Source: JALYOC01 sp036675345
GTDB lineage: Bacteria > Myxococcota > Myxococcia > Myxococcales > Myxococcaceae
Assembly (NCBI GenBank): GCA_036675345.1
Contig: JAKFFE010000020.1
Span: 62,001-126,000, forward strand
Reading direction: 5' to 3'
Length of the DNA: 64,000 nucleotides
Positions 1-8,679 of the stretch are shown here, piece by piece; position 1 is the first letter of the stretch, and each line of letters begins with the position of its first letter. Under the pieces are notes generated by a model that searched no databases, was not told the origin of the DNA, and was given only the letters and a program-made list of their open reading frames with translations. A program made the translations under genes and the position numbers.

Positions 1-1
1 C

Positions 2-496
2 GCAGATGGTTCCTCGCTCTCCAACCCCGGCGGCCCGGGCGGGACCGGCTTTGTGGTCTTCGACCGCGAACACTCGGCGCTGCGGTTCGGCTCCAAGCGC
101 TATGTGCGCGACGGGGAGTACGAGGTGACCAACAACCGGATGGAGCTGCGGGCGGTGCTGGAGTCGCTGGACGGGATCCCGGAGGGCGCCAGCGTGGAGC
201 TGGTCTCCGACTCCCAGTACACCATCAAGGCCCTCTCGATGTGGATCCACGGCTGGCGCAAGAAGGGCTGGAAGACCGCGGAGGGCAAGGCGGTGCTGAA
301 CCGGGATCTGATCGAGGAGATCGACGCGCGGACCCGCCCGCTGAAGGTGAAGTACGGCTGGGTGCGGGGCCATGACGGCCATCCGGTCAACGAGATGGTG
401 GATGCGCTGGCGCAGTCCGCCGCGCGCGGGAAGCAGGGGCCCTCCAAGGAGGAGATCGTCGCCGCCCTCAAGCGCGCCTTCCAGGCCGCGAAGTGA
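2..496 (+). CDS. rnhA: Ribonuclease HI, 5'-truncated by the window edge
   Basis: RNase HI hydrolyses the RNA strand of RNA-DNA hybrids in the cytoplasm. The reading frame is open from base 2, and the visible part covers almost the whole domain. The first catalytic Asp is in ADGSSLSNPGG, the catalytic Glu in NNRMEL, the second Asp in SDSQY, and the last Asp in NEMVDALA; the basic handle region (HGWRKKGWKT) is present. The start codon lies upstream of the window, so an internal GTG at 53 should not be used as start because it would remove the first catalytic Asp. Its stop overlaps the start of the next gene by four bases (GTGA), so the two are probably translated together. Confidence 0.95.
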   Translation, partial: ADGSSLSNPGGPGGTGFVVFDREHSALRFGSKRYVRDGEYEVTNNRMELRAVLESLDGIPEGASVELVSDSQYTIKALSMWIHGWRKKGWKTAEGKAVLNRDLIEEIDARTRPLKVKYGWVRGHDGHPVNEMVDALAQSAARGKQGPSKEEIVAALKRAFQAAK

Positions 497-1380
497 AGCT
501 GCTGCGCCGGATCTTCCTCTCCGCCGACGGCCGGCCCCGCTCCGGGTGGGTGATCGCCGTCTTCCTGCTGGCGATGGGCCTGCTGGGCGCCGGGATGGCC
601 TGGCTGCTGGGGCCGCGCGGGGTGGACTCCGCCCGCCTCGATCCCCAGGCGCTGTCCCGTCAGACCCTCGCCTCCTGGGCCCAATTGGCGGTGGTGCTGG
701 TGGCGACCTTGATCGCCTGCTGGGCCGGGCGTCAGCGGCTGGGAGACGCGCACCTGAGGGATCCGGCGGCGCTGCGCCGGTGGGGGGCGGGCCTGCTGGG
801 CGGGGCGGTGATCATCACCGCGGTGGCGGTGGTGCCCTGGCTGTTCGGAGAGTTCGGCTTCCGGCCCTCCCCGGAGCCGGCAGGGGCGGTGGCCCGCTCG
901 CTGGGGCTGCAGCTGTGGATGCTGCTCCCCGCCGCGACCATGGAGGAGGTGCTGGTCCGGGGGCTGCTGTTGCAGCAGCTGGTCCGCGGGCTGGGCCGGG
1001 TGGCGGCGGTGGGGCTGACCGGGCTGCTGTTCGGGGGGATGCACCTGGGCAACCCGGAGGCCACCGCCTTCGGGTTCGCCAACATCGTGCTGGTGGGCTG
1101 GGTGTTCGGTGGGCTGACCGTGCGGCAGGGGTCGCTGTGGGCCGCCACCGGGCTGCACATTGCCTGGAACGTGCTCCTGGGGACCTTCTGGGGACTGCCG
1201 GTGAGCGGGTTCGACTTCGGGCTCTCGGTGCTGGAGCCCACCCACCTGGGACACCCCCTGTGGACCGGCGGGGCGTTTGGTCCGGAGGCCTCGGCGGTGA
1301 CCACCGCGGTGCTGGCCCTGACCCTGGCGGTGGTGCTGTGGATGCCGGTGCGCGGTTCCCGGGCCGCCGAGACTCACTGA
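493..1380 (+). CDS. CPBP family intramembrane metalloprotease
   Basis: A multi-pass membrane protein of 295 residues with the CPBP (CAAX protease / bacteriocin-processing, Abi) signature: MEEVLVRG gives Glu151-Glu152 and Arg156, GGMHLGN gives His184, and HIAWN gives His222 and Asn226. These are the metal-binding and catalytic positions of the family, which includes Rce1-type prenyl-protein proteases and bacteriocin self-immunity proteins. The substrate cannot be told from sequence. The GTG start overlaps the rnhA stop, suggesting translational coupling, although no functional link is known. Its 3' end overlaps the convergent M20 peptidase gene by seven bases. Confidence 0.88.
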   Translation: MKLLRRIFLSADGRPRSGWVIAVFLLAMGLLGAGMAWLLGPRGVDSARLDPQALSRQTLASWAQLAVVLVATLIACWAGRQRLGDAHLRDPAALRRWGAGLLGGAVIITAVAVVPWLFGEFGFRPSPEPAGAVARSLGLQLWMLLPAATMEEVLVRGLLLQQLVRGLGRVAAVGLTGLLFGGMHLGNPEATAFGFANIVLVGWVFGGLTVRQGSLWAATGLHIAWNVLLGTFWGLPVSGFDFGLSVLEPTHLGHPLWTGGAFGPEASAVTTAVLALTLAVVLWMPVRGSRAAETH

Positions 1381-2507
1381 CAGAAGCGGACCACCGCCTC
1401 GCGCAGGATCTCCTCGCAGCGCAGCAGCTCGACCAGGGGGACGAACTCCCCGGTCCGGTGCGCGGTCTGGATGTCGCCGGGGCCGAACACCACCGGCTCG
1501 GCCCCCAGCTCCACCAGCTGCGGCCCCTCGGTGCCAAAGGCCACCGTGTCCGCCGGCTTGCCGCTGTGCTGCACCAGGAACTGCAGCAGCGGTGAGCTGT
1601 CCGGGGTGTCGAAGCCGCGGTCCATCCGCAGCGGCCGCACCTGGGCCTGGTAGTCCGGCTCCTCCATCCGCAGCTGGGCCACCAGCGCCTCCAGCGACTG
1701 CAGCACCGCGGTCACCGGCTGGCCGGGGATCGGGCGCCACTCCACGGTGAAGCGGCAGCTGCCGGGGATGATGTTCTTGGCCTTGCCGCCCTGGATGGTC
1801 CCCACGTTGATGGTGGTGAACGGCGGATCGAAGCGGGGATCCCGCTCCTCCCGCAGCCGGCCCAGGGCCCACGCCTCCAGCCGCTGCAGAAAGCGCCCGG
1901 CGCGGAAGATGGCCGAGGCCCCGGACTCCGGGTAGGCGCTGTGCCCCTCCCGTCCGCGCACCTCCACCTCCGCCAGGCAGTAGCCCTTGTTGGCGCGGAT
2001 CGGCCGCAGCGAGGTGGGTTCGCCGATGATCGCGTGGCGGGCCTTGCCCTGCCCGGCCAGCGACAGCTGCTTGGCGCCCACGCAGCCCACCTCCTCGTCG
2101 GCGGTGAACAGGATCTGCAGGCAGCGGTCCTGGGACAGCCGGGCGGCCTGGGCGGCGTGGACCGCGCAGGCCACGAAGGCCTTGGTGTCGCAGGCGCCGC
2201 GTCCGTAGAGGTTGCCGTCACGCTCGGTCAGGGTCAGCGCCTCCTTCCAGTCCGGATCGAAGGGCACGCAGTCGCTGTGGCCCACCAGCGCCAGATCCGC
2301 GACCTCCAGGTCCGCGCCCTTGCGGGCGATCAGGTTGGTCTTGGTCACCCCCCGCTCGTCGGCGTAGCGGTGGCGCTGGCAGTCGAACCCGGCCCGGGAG
2401 AGCCGGGCCTCCAGCAGATCGATCACCGCCGAGTTGGAGCGCGAGGAGGTGGTGTCCAGCGCCACCAGCTCCGCCAGGGTCCGCTTCAGCTCCGCCTCAC
2501 CGCTCAC
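1374..2507 (-). CDS. M20 family amidohydrolase, ArgE/DapE-like
   Basis: A 377-residue zinc-dependent amidohydrolase of the M20 family, closest in style to N-acetylornithine deacetylase. Visible metal-ligand motifs in order are GHSD, GRGACDTK, TADEEVG and, near the C-terminus, QTAHRTGEF; GHSAYPE marks the dimerisation-domain His. The open frame continues far upstream, but the GTG that overlaps the hutF stop codon (GTGA) is the sensible start. Because it is coupled to a formimidoylglutamate deiminase gene, the true substrate may be an N-acyl amino acid such as N-formylglutamate rather than acetylornithine; that is inference. ArgE activity is the default reading. Confidence 0.85.
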   Translation of the reverse strand: MSGEAELKRTLAELVALDTTSSRSNSAVIDLLEARLSRAGFDCQRHRYADERGVTKTNLIARKGADLEVADLALVGHSDCVPFDPDWKEALTLTERDGNLYGRGACDTKAFVACAVHAAQAARLSQDRCLQILFTADEEVGCVGAKQLSLAGQGKARHAIIGEPTSLRPIRANKGYCLAEVEVRGREGHSAYPESGASAIFRAGRFLQRLEAWALGRLREERDPRFDPPFTTINVGTIQGGKAKNIIPGSCRFTVEWRPIPGQPVTAVLQSLEALVAQLRMEEPDYQAQVRPLRMDRGFDTPDSSPLLQFLVQHSGKPADTVAFGTEGPQLVELGAEPVVFGPGDIQTAHRTGEFVPLVELLRCEEILREAVVRFCQ

Positions 2508-3880
2508 GAAAACACCCTCCGGCACAATGCGTCGAACGCCCGGGCGGAGGTCTCCTCCAGCGGGTGGCGGCCTTCGCTGACCACCGCCTTGCCGCCCACG
2601 TACACCTCGCGGATCGCCTCCCGCTCCCCGGAGAACACCAGCGCCGGCAGCACCGCGTCCCCGGCCCCCACCAGCGAGGGGTGATCCAGGTCCACCGAGA
2701 AGAAGTCCGCCGGGCTGCCCACCGAGAAGGTCCCGGTGCCCAGCCCCAGGCTGCGGGCGCCGGAGACGGTGGCCATCTGGAACAGCCGCCGGGCCAGCCC
2801 CTGGGAGCGGCCGCCGCCCGGATCCAGCACCGCCCGCCGCAGCCGCAGCAGCCGCAGGTGGTTCTCCAGTTGCCGGGCCTCCCCCAGCAGATCGATGGTG
2901 GCCTGGCTGTCGCTGCCCAGGGAGATCTGCGCCCCGGCGCGGAGCAGCTCGTCCGCCCGGACGATCCCGTCCCCCAGGTTGGCCTCGGTGGAGGGGCAGG
3001 CGCAGACGGTCACCTCCCCGCGGCCCAGCAGCTGGACCTCGTTCGGCTCCAGGTGGACGGCGTGCACCGCGGTGAAGTCGGGGCGCAGCAGCCCCACCTC
3101 GTCCAGCAGCTCCACCGGGGTCTTGCCGTGCTCGGCGCGGCAGGCGGCGATCTCCGCCGGCTGCTCGGAGACATGCATGTGGATGGCCTCCGGACGGACG
3201 CCCACCGCGGTCAGCCACTCCCGGGTGACGGCGCGGACGCTGTGCGGGGCCAGCCCCACCCGCACCGCGCGGTCTCCCCGGTGCCGGGCGGAGAGCGCGT
3301 CCACCGCGCGCAGGAACGTCTCCGGATCCGGATCGATGAACCGCCGCTGCCGGGGGTTGGGCTCGACGTTGAAGCCGGCCCGCGCGTAGCCCACCCGCAG
3401 CAGACAGATCCGCAGCCCGACCTCGGTGGCGGCGCGGATCACCTGGTGGGCCAGCTCGTTGCGATCCGCGTAGGGGGTGCCGTCCGCCTGGTGGTGCAGG
3501 TAGTGGAACTCGCCCACGGTGGTGATCCCGGCGCGGACCATCTCCAGGAAGGCCTGCCGGGAGGCGACGAACACGTCCTCGGGGCCCATCGCTCCCGCTG
3601 CGCGGTACATGCTCTCCCGCCAGCTCCAGAAGTCGTCGCGGCCGGTGCCCTCGGACACGTACTCGGTGCGCCCGCGGATCAGCCGCTGGAAGGCATGGGA
3701 GTGGCCGTTGACCATCCCGGGGAGGAGCGCCCGCCGGGGCAGCGAGGTGGCGCCCTCCACCCGACCCTCGTGGACCCGGTGGATGCGGCCATCCTCGCCC
3801 ACCTCCAGGGAGAGGCCGGACTGCAGCTCCCCCTCCCAGAAGAGGAGTTCGGGGGCGTAGACGGTGCGGGGCGGTGGCAC
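2504..3880 (-). CDS. hutF: Formimidoylglutamate deiminase
   Basis: HutF converts N-formimino-L-glutamate to N-formyl-L-glutamate plus ammonia in the five-step histidine degradation pathway. The 458-residue product has the amidohydrolase metal motif GHSHAFQRLIRG, the family-typical GEFHYLHH, the His in HMHVSEQ and the metal-binding Asp in GSDSQAT. Length and motifs fit HutF better than guanine deaminase or atrazine chlorohydrolase-type relatives. No hutH, hutU, hutI or hutG lies within the window. The downstream M20 amidohydrolase starts inside its stop codon, so the two products are likely made in fixed ratio. Confidence 0.88.
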   Translation of the reverse strand: MPPPRTVYAPELLFWEGELQSGLSLEVGEDGRIHRVHEGRVEGATSLPRRALLPGMVNGHSHAFQRLIRGRTEYVSEGTGRDDFWSWRESMYRAAGAMGPEDVFVASRQAFLEMVRAGITTVGEFHYLHHQADGTPYADRNELAHQVIRAATEVGLRICLLRVGYARAGFNVEPNPRQRRFIDPDPETFLRAVDALSARHRGDRAVRVGLAPHSVRAVTREWLTAVGVRPEAIHMHVSEQPAEIAACRAEHGKTPVELLDEVGLLRPDFTAVHAVHLEPNEVQLLGRGEVTVCACPSTEANLGDGIVRADELLRAGAQISLGSDSQATIDLLGEARQLENHLRLLRLRRAVLDPGGGRSQGLARRLFQMATVSGARSLGLGTGTFSVGSPADFFSVDLDHPSLVGAGDAVLPALVFSGEREAIREVYVGGKAVVSEGRHPLEETSARAFDALCRRVFS

Positions 3881-3928
3881 GGAGCAGACCGTAGAGCAAC
3901 CGGGGCGCGGGCTCCACCCCAGGATGGC

Positions 3929-4192
3929 CTAGGCCGGCTGGCGACGCTTCTTGTGGAGCACGATGAACAGCCCCAGGAAGGCGTTGACCACCATCAGCGC
4001 GTTGGTGACCACGAACACCCAGTTCTTCACCTGCCAGCTGTAGACGGTGAAGCCCAGCGAGGCCGCCACCTGGCCCACGAACAGCCACCGGGAGACCCCC
4101 TCCACCGAGTCCGACCGCCACTGCTTGAGCACCTGGCGACCGATGGTGAGCAGGAGCAACACCGAGCTGGCCCAGCCGATTGCCTCCGTCAT
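3929..4192 (-). CDS. SemiSWEET/PQ-loop small membrane protein
   Basis: An 87-residue protein with three predicted membrane helices. The pattern QVLKQWRSDSVEGVSRWLFVGQ resembles the PQ-loop turn of SemiSWEET sugar transporters and PQ-loop repeat proteins (here RQ replaces PQ). SemiSWEETs work as homodimers and move sugars down their gradient; whether this one carries sugars is unknown. The C-terminus is basic (HKKRRQPA), consistent with a cytoplasmic tail. The ATG was chosen because the upstream extension has no membrane-protein character. No clear Shine-Dalgarno sequence is seen. It is divergent from the CBS-domain gene. Confidence 0.72.
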   Translation of the reverse strand: MTEAIGWASSVLLLLTIGRQVLKQWRSDSVEGVSRWLFVGQVAASLGFTVYSWQVKNWVFVVTNALMVVNAFLGLFIVLHKKRRQPA

Positions 4193-4334
4193 CGGGAGAG
4201 GATGGCCATCCACGCGCCGACCCTGTGCCTGTCCGCCTGCCCTGCCTGCCGGAGAGCGAGGGCCCGGGGGGCGTGGATCCACCGGGGAGGGGTCCCCATC
4301 TTCCGAAGCAGACCCTTTCGACCGGAGACCCTCA

Positions 4335-4766
4335 ATGAAGCTGCGAGACGTGATGACCCGCGAGGTGGAGGTGATCAGCCCCGAGACCCCGGTGATGGAG
4401 GCGGCGGAGAAGATGCGCACCCTGGATGTGGGGTCGCTGCCGGTGTGCCAGGGAGACAAGGTGCTGGGGGTGCTGACCGACCGGGACATCGTGATCCGCG
4501 CGGTGGCGCAGGGGCGGGACACCCGGACGGTCAAGGCCCGGGAGGTGATGAGCGCGGGGGTGGAGTCCTGCAACGCGGACGACGACGTGAAGGACGCCGC
4601 GGACCACATGCGGGAGAAGCAGATCCGGCGGATCCTGGTCCTGGACGACGACCAGAAGCTGGTGGGGATCCTCTCCCTGGGAGACCTGGCGGTGGACGCG
4701 GACCGCAAGCTGGCGGGCAAGGCGCTGGAGGACATCTCCGAACCCTCCCAGCCCTCCACCCACTGA
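4335..4766 (+). CDS. CBS-pair domain protein
   Basis: A 143-residue cytoplasmic protein made almost entirely of one pair of CBS domains (roughly residues 1-60 and 68-125). It shows the typical VMTREVEVISPETPVMEAA opening, VLTDRDIVIRA in the first repeat and GILSLGDLAVD in the second. Such stand-alone CBS pairs bind adenosine nucleotides and act as energy or redox sensors on partner proteins. The start follows GGAGACC. It is followed 11 bases later by ligD on the same strand, so the two may be co-transcribed, but no functional connection is established. Confidence 0.88.
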   Translation: MKLRDVMTREVEVISPETPVMEAAEKMRTLDVGSLPVCQGDKVLGVLTDRDIVIRAVAQGRDTRTVKAREVMSAGVESCNADDDVKDAADHMREKQIRRILVLDDDQKLVGILSLGDLAVDADRKLAGKALEDISEPSQPSTH

Positions 4767-4777
4767 GGCGGCGACCG

Positions 4778-7261
4778 GTGGCGAAGCGGCCCGACCTCCA
4801 GCGCTACCGGGAGAAGCGGAACTTCGGGGTCACCCCCGAGCCTCCGCCCACCACCGGGCCGGTCCAGCCAGGGGACCGGCCCACCTTCATGGTGCACAAG
4901 CACGACGCCACCCGGCTGCACTACGACCTGCGGCTGGAGCTGGACGGCGCGCTGGCCAGCTGGGCCCTCCCCAAGGGGCCCTCCTATGATCCTGCGCAGA
5001 AGCGGCTGGCGGTGCAGACCGAAGACCACCCGCTGGAGTACGGGAACTTCGAGGGGCGGATCCCGGACGGCGAGTACGGCGCCGGGGATTCGATCATCTG
5101 GGATCGGGGGACCTACGACACCGTTCCCCCCGGGCAGGCCAGCGCCCAGCGGAAGAAGGGCCACCTGGAGGTGGAGCTGGCGGGAGAGAAGCTGCGGGGG
5201 CGGTGGCACCTGATCCGCACCCAGGGGCAAGGCGGAGGCAAGGAGCAGTGGCTGTGCTTCAAGGCCAAGGACGGGAAGGAGCGCGCCGGCTTCGACGTGG
5301 TGGCGCTGCGCCCGGAGTCGGTCCTCTCCGGTCGGAGGGTCACCCGCGGCCCGGAGCGGGCCAAGGTGCTGCGCGCCGTCCACCCGCCGGCGGACACGCT
5401 GCTGGACCGCATCTGGCCGCCGATGCTGGCCAAGCTCTCCTCGCCGGAGCACGCCCCCGCCGCCGACTACCTGTACGAGGTGAAGTACGACGGCTACCGC
5501 GGGCTGGCCGGGGTCTCCAACGGGAAGGTGGCCTTCCGGACCCGGAACGGGATCGACCTCTCCGGCCGCTTTCCCCAGGTGGCGCGGGCGCTGTCCCGGC
5601 TGGTGGTGGGGTCGGCGGTGATCGACGGGGAGGTGGTGGCGCTGGACGCCGACGGGGTGTCGCGCTTCGGGCTGTTGATGACCCCGGACGCCGAGCACCG
5701 CTTCATGGCCTTCGACCTGCTGTGGCTGGATGGAGAGGATCTGCGCGGCCGGCCGCTGGAGGAACGACGCGAGCTGTTGCAGAGCGTGATGGCCAACCAC
5801 CCTCCCCCGCTGGAGGTGGCGGAGGAGGTGCACGTCCCCGAGGTGGAGGAGGGGATGGCAGTGGCCCGCTCCCGCAGGCTGGAGGGGCTGATCGCCAAGA
5901 AGCGCGGGTCGACCTACGTGGGGGCGCGCTCCCCGGACTGGCTGAAGCTGAAGGTGAACCAGGCGCAGGAGCTGGCGATCATCGGCTTTACGCCGATCAA
6001 GACCGGGGCCCGGCAGATCGGGGCGCTGCTGCTGGGGATCTACGACCAGGGGACGCTGCGCTTCGCCGGCAAGGTGGGCACCGGCTACACCCAGAAGCTG
6101 CGCGGGGAGCTGTACCGCCAGCTGACCACCGACCGGCTGGAGGCGACGACGGCGGAGGACGCGCCCCGGCTCCGGGACGCGATCTGGGTGAAGCCGCGAC
6201 TGGTGGCGCAGGTGGCCTTCACCGAGTGGACCGCGGACGGGAAGCTGCGCCACCCTTCGTTCCAGGGACTGCGCGAGGACAAGCGACCGGAGGAGTGCGT
6301 GCGTGAATCAGCGACGCCGAAGAAGAAGAAGGCTCCCGCCACGCGCCGCGGGAAGAAGACCGCGCAGAGGCCGCGCGCCGCCGCCAGGACTGCCGGAAGG
6401 GGTCCCAGCCCCGAGGTGAAGCTGACCTCCTCCGAGCGGGTGGTGTTCCCCGACCCCGGGCTGACCAAGGGGGACGTGTTCCACTATTACCAGCAGGTGG
6501 CCGCACCGATGGTGGCCGCCCTGGATGGCCGGCCGATCGCGATGCAGCAGTTCCCGCAAGGGACCCACCGGCCGGGGTTCTACCGTCAGGACGCGAAGGG
6601 CGCGCCGGCCTGGGCCACGGTGGTGAGGGTGCCCCATGAAGGGAAGGACCTGGACAAGCTGATCGTGGATCGACCGGAGACCCTGCTGTGGCTGGCCAAC
6701 TATTCGGCGTTCACGATCCACATGTGGTCCTCGCGGCTTCCCCACCTGGGCGAACCGGACTGGGTGGTGTTCGATCTCGATCCCGGCGAGGGCAGCTGGG
6801 AGGATCTGATCAAGATCGCCACCACCTTGCGCGGGATGCTGGAACACCTGAACCTGGCCAGCTTCCCCAAGACCTCCGGAAAACGAGGGCTGCACCTCTT
6901 CGTTCCCATGGCCCGGGGCCACACCCACGAGGACGCGGTGGAGTTCGCGGTGGCGATCACTTCCACCCTGGGCAAGGGGCTGCACAGCATCGCCACCACC
7001 GAGCGCAGCAAGGCCAAGCGGGGTGGGCGGCTGTACCTGGACGCGTTCCAGAACGGCCGGGGAAAGACGGTGGTGGCGCCCTACTCGGTGCGGGCGCTGC
7101 CGGGAGCACCGGTCTCGGCGCCGCTTCGGTGGAGCGAGGTGACCACCGGTCTCAACCCGCTGGACTTCACCGTCCAGACCATGCCCCGGCGGCTGGACAA
7201 GCTGGGGGACCTGTTCGCTCCGGTGCTCAAGACCTCGCAGCGCCTGCCGCGGTTCTCCTGA
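4778..7261 (+). CDS. ligD: DNA ligase D (phosphoesterase-ligase-polymerase)
   Basis: LigD is the multifunctional enzyme of bacterial non-homologous end joining. Domain order is 3'-phosphoesterase (residues about 10-180, with HKHDATRLHYDLRLE and EYGNFEGRIPDGEYG), ATP-dependent ligase (about 220-520, adenylated Lys236 in YEVKYDGYRG, DGEVV, EGLIAKK and WLKLK) and a primase-type polymerase (about 550-827, metal-binding Asp666 and Asp668 in VVFDLDPGE, then TSGKRGLHLFVPM). This is the Pseudomonas-like order; mycobacterial LigD places the polymerase first. A Lys/Arg-rich linker precedes the polymerase. The GTG start matches the N-terminal consensus KRPDLQRYREKRNF. No Ku gene is found in this window. 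Confidence 0.95.
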   Translation: MAKRPDLQRYREKRNFGVTPEPPPTTGPVQPGDRPTFMVHKHDATRLHYDLRLELDGALASWALPKGPSYDPAQKRLAVQTEDHPLEYGNFEGRIPDGEYGAGDSIIWDRGTYDTVPPGQASAQRKKGHLEVELAGEKLRGRWHLIRTQGQGGGKEQWLCFKAKDGKERAGFDVVALRPESVLSGRRVTRGPERAKVLRAVHPPADTLLDRIWPPMLAKLSSPEHAPAADYLYEVKYDGYRGLAGVSNGKVAFRTRNGIDLSGRFPQVARALSRLVVGSAVIDGEVVALDADGVSRFGLLMTPDAEHRFMAFDLLWLDGEDLRGRPLEERRELLQSVMANHPPPLEVAEEVHVPEVEEGMAVARSRRLEGLIAKKRGSTYVGARSPDWLKLKVNQAQELAIIGFTPIKTGARQIGALLLGIYDQGTLRFAGKVGTGYTQKLRGELYRQLTTDRLEATTAEDAPRLRDAIWVKPRLVAQVAFTEWTADGKLRHPSFQGLREDKRPEECVRESATPKKKKAPATRRGKKTAQRPRAAARTAGRGPSPEVKLTSSERVVFPDPGLTKGDVFHYYQQVAAPMVAALDGRPIAMQQFPQGTHRPGFYRQDAKGAPAWATVVRVPHEGKDLDKLIVDRPETLLWLANYSAFTIHMWSSRLPHLGEPDWVVFDLDPGEGSWEDLIKIATTLRGMLEHLNLASFPKTSGKRGLHLFVPMARGHTHEDAVEFAVAITSTLGKGLHSIATTERSKAKRGGRLYLDAFQNGRGKTVVAPYSVRALPGAPVSAPLRWSEVTTGLNPLDFTVQTMPRRLDKLGDLFAPVLKTSQRLPRFS

Positions 7262-7266
7262 GTCCT

Positions 7267-8673
7267 CTATCGCGCCGGCTCGGCCCGGGCACACAGGCGC
7301 CATCCGGCGGCGTCCTTGACCCGCCGCCACTGCGCCTCGGGGGTGCAGCCGGCTTCGGTGGTGAGCATCCACTCCGCGTCGCCGTACGCCTCCAGCATCG
7401 CCGCCCGGTTCTCCGGCCGGACCAGCACCGGAACGACCGGGTAGTGGGAGGCCAGCGAGGAGAGCATCCCCCACTGGAAGGTGTCGTCCACCACCAGCAC
7501 CCGCTCTCCCTTCCGGAAGCGCGCGACCTCGGCGGCGAAGTCACTGGAGAGCGCGCACTGCCGGGGCAAGGACATCCGACCCCCTCCCAGGGCCGCGAAG
7601 CCCACCGCCAGCAGGGCCAGTCCGGCCAGCCCCCACTGCGTCACCCGCCGGAAGCGCGCCGACTGGAAGCGGGCCTCCAGGAAGGGACCGGCCGCCACTC
7701 CGATGAACATCGCGCCCAGGGGAAACACCACCAGCACGTGGGACCAGACCTTCCGGGAGGGAAGGCACAGCGCCGCCACCGCCAGTGCCGTCCCCAGGCC
7801 CAGCAGTCGCGCGTTCCTGGCCGCGGGGGACCGGGCGGCCCAGATCGCCGCCGGCAGCAACGCCAGCCCCGGCCAGAAGTGTCCGGCGATCGCGCGCAGC
7901 GGAAACCAGATGCTCAGCTGGCCGTCGACCCGGGCCCCGGTGGCGGAGGCCAGCAGCTGGTGCCGCCCGAAGCCCTCCAGCCACTCCGGTCGCAGGAGGA
8001 CGAACAGCGCCGGTGGGACCGCGGCCAGCAGCAACACCCCCGCTCCCGACAGCGCCCACTGCCAGCGTCGCTCCTGGAAGGTCCGCGCCGCGATCACCCC
8101 CACAAACGGCAGGGCGCCGAAGGGCCCCTTGGTGGCGATCGCCGCGGTGAGGCAGGCCAGCGAGGTCAGCCACCCTCCCACGCCGGTCCGACCCCCGGGG
8201 AGGATCGGGAGCACCGCCGCGGTGGCGAAGAACATCAACGGCTGATCCAGGTACGGATGTCCGGCTCGCCCCAGGAAGTCCCCGGTGAGCGCCAGCACCA
8301 GCACCCCCAGCAGGCCTGCCTGGAGTGGCGCCCCCAGGCGGCGGATCCCCAGATAGACGGTCCCCAGGGCGCCCAGGGAGAGCAGTGCGCTGACCGCGTT
8401 GGGCCCCGCCTCTCCCAACCACTTCAGGGACCAGGCGAAGGGCCAGAAACCGAAGGGGAGATGTTCGAAGAACGGAGTGTGGGCGCCGGGCACGTAGCGC
8501 AGCCGGGTCCAGGTCTGATCCTGGACCATGTTCCGGGCGATCACCCGGTACAGATCCGCGTCGCCGACGTCGGCGTGCCCCACCCAGCTGGCGGAGACCG
8601 CTGCCAGCGCGATCACCCCGGTCAGCAGGCCCAGCGCCTGCGGGTGGAGCCACGTTCCCGGGCGAACCTCCAT
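7267..8673 (-). CDS. ArnT/PMT-like family 39 glycosyltransferase
   Basis: A 468-residue integral membrane protein with about ten or more hydrophobic helices. The first periplasmic loop has GDADLYRVIARNM, where the acidic residues correspond to the catalytic Asp region of ArnT and PMT-type (GT39/GT83) enzymes, and ATKGPFGALPF fits a later conserved loop. These enzymes move a sugar from a polyprenyl phosphate to lipid A or protein. The acceptor here is unknown. The C-terminal 110 residues form a soluble domain (RVLVVDDTFQWGML...). It ends just past ligD, convergently, and begins six bases after glgC, so it may be co-transcribed with glgC. Confidence 0.78.
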   Translation of the reverse strand: MEVRPGTWLHPQALGLLTGVIALAAVSASWVGHADVGDADLYRVIARNMVQDQTWTRLRYVPGAHTPFFEHLPFGFWPFAWSLKWLGEAGPNAVSALLSLGALGTVYLGIRRLGAPLQAGLLGVLVLALTGDFLGRAGHPYLDQPLMFFATAAVLPILPGGRTGVGGWLTSLACLTAAIATKGPFGALPFVGVIAARTFQERRWQWALSGAGVLLLAAVPPALFVLLRPEWLEGFGRHQLLASATGARVDGQLSIWFPLRAIAGHFWPGLALLPAAIWAARSPAARNARLLGLGTALAVAALCLPSRKVWSHVLVVFPLGAMFIGVAAGPFLEARFQSARFRRVTQWGLAGLALLAVGFAALGGGRMSLPRQCALSSDFAAEVARFRKGERVLVVDDTFQWGMLSSLASHYPVVPVLVRPENRAAMLEAYGDAEWMLTTEAGCTPEAQWRRVKDAAGWRLCARAEPAR

Positions 8674-8679
8674 CGCGGG

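Noticed and set aside
2564..7261. Very long plus-strand frame running from the hutF region into ligD
   Set aside because: Its first 700 codons are antisense to hutF and cross the SemiSWEET and CBS genes in the wrong frame. Only the part from the GTG at 4778 is ligD.
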